In this document: positions 38,271 to 48,730 of the stretch, piece by piece
How the letters are laid out: each line of letters starts with the position of its first letter
Position numbering within the stretch: the stretch's first letter is position 1
The notes under the pieces: model-generated
Databases searched by the model: none
What the model was told of the DNA's origin: nothing
What the model saw: the letters and a program-made list of their open reading frames with translations, nothing else
Translations under genes and position numbers: made by a program
Assembly (NCBI RefSeq): GCF_032118995.1
Contig: NC_092656.1
Location: 23,686,476-23,750,475, forward strand
Length of the DNA stretch: 64,000 nucleotides
Origin: Asterias amurensis
Lineage: Eukaryota > Echinodermata > Asteroidea > Forcipulatida > Asteriidae
Direction: 5' to 3'

Positions 38271-38508
38271 GCAACTATTTTATGACGTTAAAACAATTTC
38301 GTACAATCTCTATGAATACCCTGTATGTCTATTCATGTATTTTTGTATGACATTGTATTCAGAATGTGTGCTACTTAAAACTCCATAAGTTTTAACTGAG
38401 AATATACATGTATTGATAATTTGTTGTTATTTCCTTGGTTTTGGATTCAAGGTTGTACAAAAACAGGATTTGAAAGATTTTTTAAACTATGTACATGTAT
38501 ACAGATTA

Positions 38509-38825
38509 TTAAAGGCAGTGGGCACTATTGGCAGTTACTCAAAATAATTATTATCATAAAACCTTACTTGGTAATGAGTTATTGGGAGCTGTTGATAGTA
38601 CAAAACATTGTAAGAAACCACTCTCTCTGAAATAACGTAGTTTTTGAGAAAGAAGTAATTTTGCACGAATTTGATTTCGAGACCTCAGAACTAGATTTTC
38701 AGGTCTCGAAATCAAGCATCTGAAAGCACACAACTTCGTGTGACAAGGGTGTTTTTTCTTTCATAATTATCTCACAACTTTGACCACCAATTGAGCTCAA
38801 ATTTTCACAGATTTGTCATTTTGTA
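38509..38825 (+). mobile_element. TTAA MITE, 3'-truncated copy
   Basis: Begins TTAAAGGCAGTGGGCACTAT and keeps the palindromic core. Stops after AATTTTCACAGATTTGTCAT, lacking the right terminal repeat. Confidence 0.7.
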
Positions 38826-39992
38826 AACACAGTGTTGTGTTGTGACATGAGGGTGGATATGATGTGAAGTTTAGGATTTGGGAGGACAAAGTCGCTGCTT
38901 TTTTAGCCAATTCATTTTGTTTCAAACCAACCAACCAACCAAAGATTGTAAATGAGTGATTACAAAACTTTGTTTGGAGTTTAAAGGCAAAGTATACCAT
39001 TAGTTTTTTTTAATTGTTTGATTGTTTTAAGCCTATATAGTTGTAGATATATACAATACAACTATAAACTGTGAAAAATTATTGGTCTTTGAGATTTCAC
39101 CGACAAATCTGGAGCGGATATGTCCACGCAGGAAGAATAACTCGGGCATTTGTTTATGTTTTGTCTACGGCTCTAATGTACGCTACAGTATAATGTCTGT
39201 TATACAGACTTGTAGCGCTGGCCCAAAATCCGGACAATTTCCCGCTTTTTGTTCCATGACCACCCGCTCAGATGCCTGATGACTGTAATTGGAATACCCA
39301 ATCTATCTGAGAATTGTTGCTTGCAAATATGTTCTCAGATTGACAATTTGTTTACACTGTGTAATGTCAAGTTGGAAATATCTATACATGCACACAGAGC
39401 TACCAACTCTCCCCGATTCTGCGGAAAACTCCCTGAAAATAAAGCAATCTTTCCATGTTAGGATGAACAAAGTTGAAAATCTCCCTGTTATAGAAACTGT
39501 GTCCCTGTTGTGTTGAAAGTAATTCTAAATACCTCCTAGTTGTGATAACGTAACCCTCCTCAAAGTCGGGAGGAGGGTTATGTTATCACAACTAAATATC
39601 TCCTTGATAGTTGTGTGAATTCTCCCTGATGGCAAGATGCAAATGTTTGCAGCTCTAATGTACAATACATGTTTAGCTATTGATTAAAAAGTAAGTCATT
39701 TCTTTACTGTGCTGCAGGGTTCTTTTTTTTTAGCAAGAAATTTATCTCAATTATCTGTTTTAGACATGGAATTTAATTAGTTTAAATACACTTTTTGGCA
39801 AGTGAAAGATAAGGCACAGCATTACATATCTTTAAAAACCGATGTAAAAACTTTGAAAAATACTGGAGTATGCGGTACTTTACACAAATTGGTGTATGGT
39901 CAAAAACAAGTTATATAACTATTCTTGTTTTGAATTTACCATGAGAATCAATGAAACATCATAAACTTAGCATCAGTTTATTTATTCAAGTA
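38826..39992. other. Gene-free stretch with one hairpin
   Basis: No conserved coding sequence. Near 39100-39150 there is a fragment of the third TTAA family (GTCCACGCAGGAAGAATAAC). At 39538-39591 a hairpin has arms TTGTGATAACGTAACCCTCC and GGAGGGTTATGTTATCACAA around CAAAGTCG-type sequence. Confidence 0.5.
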
Positions 39993-40335
39993 CAGTTGGC
40001 TCTCATTATAACAAGGTCACTGAGCCTGGCCAAATTACCTCTTTGTAACAGGAAAATGTTATAAGAGGACAGGTATATGAGCCACTTCGGAATGTCAGTG
40101 GCGCATGTCTGTCTATCTCCCGGATTTTGTCTATCTCCCATAACCTTTTGACAATACCTGCTGGTATTGTCAAAAGGTTATTGGAGATGGACAAAATCCG
40201 TTGTCAGCAGTAACAGACATGTGCAGCTGGAATTCCAATGTGGCTTATTCCAAGAAACACATAGCTGAAATGAGTTTTGGAGTATTCCAGCAGAACCCTT
40301 TTTTTAGCAGTGTTCTTTATAACAAGAGCCAACTG
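39993..40335. mobile_element. Pogo/Tigger-type MITE
   Basis: Terminal repeats CAGTTGGCTCTCATTATAAC and TTATAACAAGAGCCAACTG are flanked by TA on both sides. CAGT ends with CTC and TTATAAC spacing are typical of the pogo/Tigger branch of Tc1/mariner. The interior folds into a hairpin at 40110-40205 (CCATAACCTTTTGACAATAC / GTATTGTCAAAAGGTTATTG). 343 bases, no transposase. Confidence 0.75.
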
Positions 40336-41478
40336 TAGTTCTCTTTACAGTTTCCTCCATGGTGATGTGTTTCCTTTAGACAGAAATAATTACTATTCTA
40401 ATTGGGATATGAACACAATGACCTAAACGCAGTTTTTTACCAACATGACTTTCCTCCATCAATTCCAAGACGGCACAAAACAAATTTGTCAACCATTTCT
40501 GAAACTTGGTAGTAATAATAATAATAATAAAACCATTCTTATATAGCCCATATCACCGTGAGGTCCCTATGTGCAGTAAAAAAAAAATCAACAGTTATTG
40601 TACAAAGTAAACAGATATTTTTTTAACCGGGTTTTGAATTGTTCTGATGTCTCAGCCTGTTCGACAACCTCTCGAAGACTGGTCATTAACTGAACTGGAT
40701 AGTTAATGCTGTATCTTACCTCAATGTAGTTGATGTCCAAAAATGTATTCTTTATAAACTGAAATATTGTAAACCAGAATGAAAAGTTGTTATGTATCAT
40801 TAATTTCATATGTTTTTACAAGGATTGTAAAACATTAAAACCCAACAATTATTTTAAACGGAATTTAAAATCTTGTTTTTAGACCAAATGGATGTGTCAT
40901 ACACACGATAGAATAACAAATTGGTTGGTTGTTACTGCTATCAACTTGTCACTTTATAAATTACTTTTGGATTTCTTGAACCTGATTAATTTTGCTTTTG
41001 AACAAAGTTTCCAACAAAAATCTGTTGTAAAATTAATTTGTAAAATCTGGACCTCCTTTTAAATAAAGGGCAAAAAAACAAATTTATTAATTTGATTAAA
41101 TTGTGCATGTTGAAACTGCCCAATGTGTAGCATTGTGTAGACTGTTGACATGGTTGACTGTTGAAAACCATCTCTTGAAAAATAAATCTTCCATTGTAAT
41201 CTATGTAACCAAACAAAGACTCAATGAAAAATAATTTTGTTCTTTATCGCATAACCAATGATAGTATTTGTATACCTGACGAGGAACGAGATAACAAAGT
41301 TGTCTGTAGAATGATGAACAACTATTGAATATATGCAGATTTTGTTTGTCATTGACAACCTGTCTACTGTTTTATAAAAACATTCCAATTAAATACAGAA
41401 ACTCAACTAATGATCATTTGCTTTAATTATTATTTAAACCTGCCATGAAACACTCAGCAAAGCCCAAATAAGATTGTC
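40336..41478. other. Gene-free stretch
   Basis: Contains a short (AAT)n tract at 40511-40529 followed by a TCTTATATAGCCCATAT phrase, as near 15030, suggesting a SINE-like remnant. Otherwise AT-rich sequence without support for a gene. Confidence 0.4.
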
Positions 41479-41705
41479 CTTTAGAGACACTGGACACTAT
41501 TGTTAATTGTCAACGACTAGCCTTCACAGTTGGTGTATCTCAACACATGCATAAAATAAACAAACCTGTGATAACTACATTACTTCAGAGGGAGCGGTTT
41601 CTCACAATGTTTTATACTACAACCTCTTCCCATTACTCGTTACCAAGGAAGGTTTTTTGCTCATAATTAATTTGAGTAATTACCAATAGTGTCCACTGCC
41701 TTTAA
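41479..41705 (-). mobile_element. TTAA MITE, internally deleted inverted copy
   Basis: Begins with ACACTGGACACTATTGTTAA and ends ATAGTGTCCACTGCCTTTAA. The palindromic core and about 150 bases are missing between CCTGTGATAACT and ACATTACTTCAG. Confidence 0.7.
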
Positions 41706-42599
41706 GTTGATCAGCTGCTAACCGTGTTGTTCAGTGGTTTCTCAGCTGTAACATTGAAACACAGTACAACGTATTACTGCGCCTGGCTCTTTTCGCATTG
41801 TATTGACCCACTTCTGTTGCATGCCTCAATTTGGTTAAAACACCACCAAACATGAATACCCACCTTGCACACTGTTGCATGTATAATCCAACAAAGTGAA
41901 TTAAAGGTAACACCAGCCACCAACAGAAATTTTAAAATGAATAATCTCAAATGGTACAAGAGCTTTTTGGCAAACATGTTTATTAAAAATATACAACCAA
42001 TCTTGCCATCATGCACTGAATAAAATGCAGCAATCATATTGCTTTAAAGTTTAACAGCACTGTCAGCACAGCTGATTTATTTGAAATGAGAAAACTGATT
42101 AGCTCGTTATAAAAGGAATGGTCAATGAAATTGTTGTAATTCTCTAGACAAATACATTTAGTACAAACCACTGTTAAAATAACAGTCTTTATTCTGTGAA
42201 TACTTAGTTATCTCATGGTTATCGGTACTCAGTGTTGAATGTTTTGTAGGGCATCACAGTTGAACTGTTGCTGACAGAAAGTGTATACAAATCAAATCAT
42301 AACATCTTCGGCTCTGAGCAGATTTAGTTTTGTGAAAGCACCAAGTATTGAAATATAAAACACATTTTAAACAATGTTCTTAATCAGGAAAATATATCAA
42401 GTGAAAGCACCACACTGAATTAAACTAATTTTAAAAGCACACAGGTTCACAACTTACATCCAAAAGAAATACATGAATTCAATACTGTTCAGTAAAATAA
42501 ATGAATTAAGGAGATCCCCTGGCTGCCGCTTCCCAGGATGTATTGTAATTTGGGTGTGATCCCTGGCTACACGGTTGTATGGCTTCTGACTGGCACCCC
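41706..42599. other. Gene-free stretch
   Basis: AT-rich, with short frames only and no recognised element. The phrase AAAGCACCA recurs at about 42335 and 42405. Confidence 0.35.
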
Positions 42600-42730
42600 C
42601 GAACAAAGATATTGACAAAATAGGGACACCGCCAACATAGGGCTAGAAAGCTCAGTTGGTAGAGCGCCGTTGGTTAGAATCCCACTCTAGTCAATTCTTT
42701 GTTCAACCCCAAAAATCATTTAAAAATAAA
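42600..42730 (+). mobile_element. tRNA-derived SINE fragment
   Basis: GGGCTAGAAAGCTCAGTTGG and TAGAGCGCC form a tRNA-like A-box region, followed by TTGGTTAGAATCCCACTCTA as a degraded B-box. The GGCTAG ... CTAGTC ends could pair. The head and tail sequences (CACCGCCAACATAG, TCAATTCTTTGTTCAACCCC) suggest a dispersed element. Confidence 0.5.
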
Positions 42731-42781
42731 TTAATTGGAACTAATTAGAAAAACAAAGCAGTAATTCAGAAGAAGTAATAA

Positions 42782-42955
42782 CAGGCATGTGAGACTTCCT
42801 CTTTTCAGCCAATTTCCTCTTTTTGGGTTTTAATTTTCCTCTGTTTTTTTTCACCTTCTGTGTACAGAAGTATAGTAATAGTATCTTTTCCTCTTTTTTT
42901 TCTTGCCAGGATTTCTCTTTTCCTCTTTTTCATGGATAGTTACCCACATGCCTGT
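42782..42955 (-). repeat. Pyrimidine-rich dispersed element
   Basis: Inverted copy of 27414-27586: starts AGGCATGTGAGACTTCCTCT, ends TGGATAGTTACCCACATGCC, with TTTCCTCTTTTT repeats. Frames through it are not genes. Confidence 0.65.
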
Positions 42956-43469
42956 AAAAAACCTAGAATATTATCTGAAATTCCCTGGAACAATATTTCC
43001 TGTAAAATTCCTACAAAAAGATTCATGGTTATTTCTTGCTAATATAAAACACAACTAAACAAAATGAAAACAAAACATCAAGTGTATCCTTAATTAGTAA
43101 ACATTGAACTTGAGACCTTTTTGTTTGATTCAAGTGAACATGACCAGGGCCCAAATTTCATAAAGCACGTAAGCATATTAACTTGCTTAGCACAGAAGTA
43201 CATGTATATATTGCTTAACAGAAATAGCTTGCCAGCAAAAGAAATAAAGTTAATATTGCTGCGACTTGCACCCCACTTAATTCCTTATTAGTAAAGATAA
43301 TTGCCAATTGGGGCAACATTCATAAAGATACTTAAGCACACAAAGTAGCTTAAGTATTCTTTAGTATTGAGTGTGCTCTTCAAGTGGGCTGCCATGTTTT
43401 AGCACATGGTCAAATTGTGACTGGTAATACCTGCTTATTTCAGTTAGGCAGTCTAACTTAGAAACTGGG

Positions 43470-43680
43470 CCATGTGCCCAAATTCATGGGCTGCTTAGGC
43501 ATACAACGCAAGAGTGCTTTAAACAGTTTTTAGTTTACACTAAACAGGGTACCAGTCAAAGTTGCTATGATGTGTGACATATGTACATGTAGTTTGGCTG
43601 GTAACCTTATTCTGGTAAGCATAATTTGGTTTGTACTAAGCTGCTTTTTATGCAGCTCTGTGAATTTGGGCCAAGCTGGG
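43470..43680. mobile_element. MITE, GCCCAAATTCATGGGCTGC family
   Basis: Left end TGTGCCCAAATTCATGGGCT then GCTTAGGCA; right end GCAGCTCTGTGAATTTGGGC. An adjacent partial copy (GGGCCCAAATTTCATAAAGC) starts at 43147. Same family as 18291 and 22097. Confidence 0.6.
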
Positions 43681-43717
43681 ATATAGATCATAGTACATGT
43701 ATAGTTCAACTGAACTG

Positions 43718-44195
43718 TGCAAATAAAGTATCTAAATACTTGCAAATGGCTTGATTTATCGGAACCTGAAATAGTATGCAAACAAATAATCAAATAATTG
43801 AAATTACAGTTATCTTCTGCACATTTTGATACCTCTTTTGTTGCGCAATGATTTTGTTTGGCAGATTTATGGGCACTTGAGTGGCTTAAGGACGATTTCA
43901 AAAGTTCCAAATCCCCCTATCACCCTGATTCCAAAAGGGAACTTGCGACAGACAAATAATTTATGAAAGACGGGCAAAAATGTTGCTGATCTTATTCATC
44001 ACAGTTCAACGCTCTTGCTTGAATAGGGGCTTTTATCTGCCAAACAACATCGTAGCCAACAGAAGAGGTATCAAAATGCGCAGTGACTGTGCATTGGATT
44101 AATTAATTATTTGTTTGCATACTATTTGAGGTTCCGATTTATCTGACCGATTGTAAGTGTATACAATTTGTAGATACTTCATTGGTGCAGTTTAT
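43718..44195. mobile_element. Fold-back element, about 130-160 base arms
   Basis: The left arm includes ATAGTATGCAAACAAATAAT and GCACATTTTGATACCTCTT; the right arm includes AAGAGGTATCAAAATGCGC and ATTATTTGTTTGCATACTAT. An inner pair GTTTGGCAGAT / ATCTGCCAAAC extends the pairing. No coding sequence; superfamily unknown. Confidence 0.65.
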
Positions 44196-45325
44196 TCATG
44201 GAGGAAGGAATGGTATACACTTGGCAAAGTGCAGCAATTCTTCTTTTGTACACTCAGTTGCAGGTGGTTACTTGCTATTGTTCTATTATTCCATTTTCTA
44301 AAGAATTCTCTTGGGGGACCATGTTGCACAAAGACTTAATGTACTGGTAAACTTTATTCCATTGTGTAAAGCTTCCCCTACCGGCACTTAAGTTTCAATT
44401 TGCTGACCTTGGCTATGATGGCACTTTATTCTGTGCTTCCCTAACCATTCTAAATGCAACATTATGCACCAAATGGAAGTAGTTGTTGTAAACTGTTACA
44501 TTCGGCAGTCAAATTGGTCATTCTTTGACTGAATTTGTTGCATTCAGCTTTCAAGTGACTTCATATTAGTGTTGCATTTTTTGTACTTGCTGGTCGACTT
44601 TTGTTGCATTTGGTTAGTTTTAATCCTGTATTTTAATGTTTTTCTTGGCTGTAAAGCACTTTGAAACGGTGTTGAAGAGCCTTATAATTGCATTTAAGTT
44701 AAGTTATTTAGCAGAGTTCATGCATGGTCCCACATAAAGCCAAGTCACCACACTACACTTCATGTGCATGCTGTTGGATGGGCCATGGAGGATGGGCAAA
44801 GACCCTTGATCAGTCCAAACACAAACAACATGCCTGCACAAAGCAACAAAATCCCATGTTGCATTTTGTTGCATTTGGTTTTGACTGTGTTGCATTCTGA
44901 TGTACTTGGCAGGGTATGTAGAGCTACCCTTATTTCACAATGTCTGTACAGGGCGCTGTATTAATAAGCATGGAACTACAATGTATGTGAAGCAGGCTTC
45001 CAACATTTTCAAAGGCCAAGACTTGTGGTTCAACACTGGAGAGTGGAGATCCATCAACCATACAGTGCAAAAATAATTGATAATGATGATTACAACCCTG
45101 CATATGCTGATAAACATTTAAGATAAAATGCTTTTCATAATTATTGTTTAAACACAACTAATTGGTTTTATTGCAAAAAAAAGTTTTCACAATTTGAAGA
45201 TGTTACTTTTCTCTCCATGTGCAAAATGTGTGCAATGAATGCCAGCATACGGCAAAATGTACGATAAATACCAATTCCTCACTCAACTACTGAATTTGTG
45301 CGTTGGTGGCTGTTCCGCACACTTC
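44196..45325. other. Gene-free stretch
   Basis: Around 44500-44900 there are recurrent GTTGCATTTTG / GTTGCATTTGG phrases and a GTAAAGCACTTTGAAACG segment typical of a LINE or SINE 3' end. No gene is supported. Confidence 0.4.
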
Positions 45326-45640
45326 TCAGTTGTATCCTTTCCACGCGAAAGAGTTCAGTACCCCGATTTCTTTAAGCTTCCCTTCTGGAACACGTTTAGA
45401 GTCTGTCACCTTTTCTGATGAGTTCTTAGTGAGTCTCTCAATGAGTTTCCTGATGTCAGTGTTACTCATTTTGGGGTTGTTCCTTGAGTATTTGGCCTCC
45501 TTGGCCTTTGGTACATAGTAAAGACGATTGACAACCTGGTCTACCTCGTAAGCTGTACTCTTCTGATAGCCCAAGTGCATGGAGTCTGGCTTGGTGATTG
45601 TTCCCCACGGGCGTTTAGATTGCTTGTGTAGAGTAGACAT
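45326..45640 (-). CDS. Unnamed 104-residue protein
   Basis: An intronless minus-strand frame from ATG at 45640 to a stop at 45326. The sequence begins MSTLHKQSKRPWGTITKPDS and contains YEVDQVVNRLYYVPKAKE and NTDIRKLIERLTK. It is basic, has no signal peptide or membrane segment, and the composition is evenly mixed, which is unusual for chance frames in this AT-rich region. The small size, the Lys/Tyr/Pro-rich body and the lack of a globular domain are reminiscent of small axonemal proteins, but I cannot name the family. It could be the only exon or the last exon of a larger gene. It lies about 3.8 kb from the telomere array, the closest gene candidate to the chromosome end. Confidence 0.55.
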   Translation of the reverse strand: MSTLHKQSKRPWGTITKPDSMHLGYQKSTAYEVDQVVNRLYYVPKAKEAKYSRNNPKMSNTDIRKLIERLTKNSSEKVTDSKRVPEGKLKEIGVLNSFAWKGYN

Positions 45641-45799
45641 TTTTCAGATGACGATGGTTAATCCCGACTTCAATCTGTTTTTGTGAACAAGAAAAAGGAA
45701 GTGAATAAAATAGGAAATTTGCAAAGTTGAAAGCTTTTTCGTTTACAGTAAAATATAGTTTTATTGTAAGACGAAATGCGGTCAGTGCATCAGCAGCAG

Positions 45800-46045
45800 A
45801 TCGAGCATCATGGAGGCAACTGTTGCACCTAGAGGCACGGCTAGTTTTGAAATGAATCGACTAGCTCAGGCAACAGCTAAGCCTCAGCAGCAAAAGGAGA
45901 GGGAACATGAGAGACATCTCCATGGTCCAACCCTCCCAATAACTACAACCTGTGACATCTGCCTGAGAGTATGTGGCTCACGGATCGGACTTTTGAGTCA
46001 ACGATTGAGTCACCTTAGGCACCAGCTACCTCAGCCCTAATAACT
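45800..46045 (+). pseudogene. LINE C-terminal zinc-knuckle remnant
   Basis: The plus-strand frame includes KPQQQKEREHERHLHGP, then CDICLRVCGSRIGLLSQRLS with a following HLRH. C-x2-C ... C..RIGL..H.R.H endings are characteristic of non-LTR retrotransposon ORF2 in aquatic animals. The frame is open only for about 76 codons; the upstream part is lost. Confidence 0.55.
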
Positions 46046-46349
46046 TAGTTTATTCTGTGGAGAACATCTTCCTGGACATCGAGGGATTGCTTATTATTAG
46101 TAGTGTTTGAATCAAAATCTGGCAAAAATGTATACTTAAAACATCATTTGTAACTGCATAAAAACCAAATATTAAATGATGCCAGTGTCGCAATTTTATG
46201 AGCACCACTTGTATGGCCATGCAACTCTAGCTTAATATAATATCTTTTTATTAAAGGCAAATGGCAGTGGACACTATACTGGTAATTCCTCAAAATAATT
46301 GCATAAAACCTTACTTGGTGACGAGTAACTGGGAGAGGTTGATAGTATA

Positions 46350-46516
46350 CAAATATTGACTGCTTTGTCTCGTGGCATAGTAAAACTAGTCACTCGAGGT
46401 GATCCCCGGAGCAGCCTATCTCTTCCCTCAGCTTCGCCTCGGGAAGATAGGCTGCTCCGGGGATCACCTCGAGTGACTAGTTTTACTACGCCACGAGACA
46501 AAGCAGTCAATATTTG
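46350..46516. mobile_element. Near-perfect palindrome, about 75-base arms
   Basis: The left arm starts CAAATATTGACTGCTTTGTC and the right arm ends GACAAAGCAGTCAATATTTG. They pair almost without mismatch (one visible at GGCATAG / CTACGCC) around a short loop CAGCTTCGCCTC. No coding sequence. Confidence 0.8.
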
Positions 46517-46518
46517 TT

Positions 46519-47183
46519 TTATAACACCCTTCCTTTGATTCTATCTGTATACTTTAATAAAAATTAATTCACACAACACCTTTATTCTTCGTTGTTCATG
46601 TGATCCACTATCTCCAGCGTTGTGTTGCGTACAAAACAGTACTGTTGAACAATTCTTTTGACATATTTTATGCTGCTTTTAGTGTTCTTTGAATCTGCTG
46701 AGTCTATAAAATCTCGTAATTCATCTTCAGTAAGTAAAACATATCGTGGATGGGGCTCATTGTCCTCCATTTTCCTGGCAGAATCGTCAAAATACTTTAC
46801 GTATGCCGCGCACAATCAATCGTCAAACAAGAACTGTAAAGTATTACGTTGAAACACTGAGTTTTGACAAAATAAGAGGGTACCAGACTACTGCTGTTAC
46901 GTTCGTTCTCTAAACCGTATTTCAAATGCACATATTATGTTGTTCATACACCGGGTTCGAGGTTGTCAAGCAGCTCGTTTAAATCAATGGTAGTCAATGG
47001 TAGTCAATGTAGTCTGTGTACCAGGGTATCCATGCACTATTACATCGGTTGCTAGGCTAATGTTGAATAGTCCATTGAGTAGTTACTTTGGTCGGTGAAC
47101 ATGTACAAGAGTGAAAATACACAACACCATGTGACACGCTCTCGGCCAATCAACAGATAGAATCAAAGGAAGGGGTGTTATAA
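46519..47183. mobile_element. 665-base DNA transposon with 31-base ends
   Basis: The left end TTATAACACCCTTCCTTTG then ATTCTATCTGT and the right end ACAGATAGAATCAAAGGAAG then GGGTGTTATAA are inverted, with one C fewer in the left copy. The interior holds a minus-strand coding remnant (46582-46815). Superfamily not assigned. Confidence 0.7.
46582..46815 (-). pseudogene. Reading frame inside transposon, possibly Crypton/ZMYM-like
   Basis: A 77-codon frame with a second in-frame Met at residue 16 (MEDNEPHPRYVLLTEDEL), then RDFIDSADSKNTKSSIKY and VQQYCF before the stop. The D(F/I)ID..DSKNTK..IKY pattern resembles the short N-terminal helical domain of KIAA1958/QRICH1/ZMYM-type proteins and Crypton tyrosine recombinases. 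It is too short to be active and may be a leftover of the element that mobilised this sequence. Confidence 0.35.
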
Positions 47184-47355
47184 TAGACCTTATGCATTGA
47201 CGTCATCCAGTGGCCATCTTAGTGGGAAACGGTGACGAAACAATCGAAACGCACAGATTTGTTTGCGCGGCGCACAGGATTGGCCAATGAACAACTGCCC
47301 TTTGACCTCTAGGTGAGGCGCCCTACTGAAATGACGTCATGTGCATAAGGTCTAT
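47183..47355. mobile_element. MITE with CRE-like TGACGTCA in both ends
   Basis: Ends ATAGACCTTATGCATTGACG and ATGTGCATAAGGTCTAT, with TGACGTCA at 47198-47205 and 47332-47339. Sister of 29338-29491, longer by a GTTTGCGCGGCGCACAGGA segment. It abuts the right end of the 665-base transposon. Confidence 0.75.
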
Positions 47356-47703
47356 ATAAGACATTGTGAGAAATGGCTCCCTCTGAGTCTGAAGTAAAAT
47401 AGTTTTCGAGAAAGAAGTGATTTTCCTTTAATTTGATTTCGAGACCTCAAGTTTAGAATTTGAGGTGTCGAAATCAAGCATTTGAAAGTACACACACAAC
47501 TTCGTGTGGCAAGGAGGGTGTTTTTTCTTACATTATTGTCTCGCAACTTCCGACGACCAATTGAGCTCAAATTTTCACAGGTTTGTTATTTAATGCATAT
47601 GTTGAGATACACCAAGTGAGAAGACTGGTCTTTGACAATTAAAAATAGTGTCTACAATCCCCCCCCCCCCAGTGTCTAATAACCGATGGGCAACCATTTC
47701 CTT

Positions 47704-48081
47704 TTAAAGGCAGTGGACACTATTGGTAATTACTCAAAATAATTATTAGCATAAAACCTTTCTTGGTGACAAGTAATAGGGAGAGGTTGATGGTATAAAA
47801 CATTGTGAGAAACGGCACCCTCTGAAGTGCCATAGTTTCCGAGAAAGAAGTAATTTTGCACGAATTTGATTTCGAGACCTCAGATTTAGAAGTTGAGGTC
47901 TCGAAATCAAGCATCTAAACGCACACACCTTCGTGTGACAAGGGTGTTTTTTTCTTTCATTCATATCTGGCAAGTTCGATGACCGATTGAGCTCAAATTT
48001 TCACAGGTTATGCATATGTTGAGATACACCAACTATGAAGGCTAGTCTTTGACAATTACCAATAGTGTCCACTGTCTTTAA
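47704..48081 (+). mobile_element. TTAA MITE, full-length copy
   Basis: Begins TTAAAGGCAGTGGACACTAT and ends AGTGTCCACTGTCTTTAA, with the core palindrome intact. It is only 24 bases from the previous member's right end. Confidence 0.8.
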
Positions 48082-48565
48082 TCAAACATAGAAACAATGT
48101 TCATCTTGAGAAAGGCAATTGAATGTCTGATGTACGTATGCGGACTCACTTCCTCCGTGCTGGAGCCGTGTGGATCCCCGTGTGTACTATAATTCCGTGT
48201 ACTAAACAAACTTACGTTTTCCACTGATTTGTTTGTTCACCCACTCTCAACTCTGACCAAACGTTGAGCAACTCTCTCTGGCAACGGTACCACAGTGTCG
48301 TTATTGTTTGAAGAACGGATGTACTTTCTTGGGTAATGAATATGTTTGGAAATGACAATTAGCCCAAGTATAGTCATCTTTTTGAGAAGTCGGTTTGTTT
48401 ACATCATTCATTGGATGCAGTGTTTGAGCAGTGTGACTGGCGTGGTGTACGGGGAGAGCGTGCTGTTCAACCTGTTGTTGTTGGTCTCGTAGTTTCGCGC
48501 AAAGGTCAATCAATTAAACAAAGTGTGTATAGCGGTGTGTAGCGTACCAGTTGCATAGCAACATA
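48082..48565. other. Subtelomeric gene-free stretch
   Basis: No conserved coding sequence or inverted repeats identified. Confidence 0.4.
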
Positions 48566-48730
48566 AAGTGAATGCCGGACACTTCGGCACCTCGCAAAGT
48601 CGGCACCTGCAAAGTCGGCACCTTGCAAACTCGGCACCTTGCACACTCGGCACCCACTCGGCACCAAGAATGTCGGCACCAAACAAACTCGGCACCGGCC
48701 TTTTTTTGACTAACAAACTCGGCACCAAGC
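48566..48730 (+). repeat. Subtelomeric CGGCACC minisatellite
   Basis: Nine to ten irregular units based on CTCGGCACCTTGCAAA, 10-22 bases apart, with some units shortened (CACTCGGCACCCACTCGG) and some longer (CACCAAACAAACTCGGCACC). Open frames on either strand are artefacts of the repeat. Confidence 0.75.

Larger units (their letters stand above)
46251..47679 (+). mobile_element. TTAA MITE split by three stacked insertions
   Basis: The left half (46251-46349) runs from TTAAAGGCAAATGGCAGTGG to GAGGTTGATAGTATA. The right half (47356-47679) resumes at TAAGACATTGTGAGAAATGG, as expected for one interrupted copy. Between them lie a palindromic element (46350-46516), a 665-base element with 31-base ends (46519-47183) and a CRE-bearing MITE (47183-47355). 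Confidence 0.75.
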
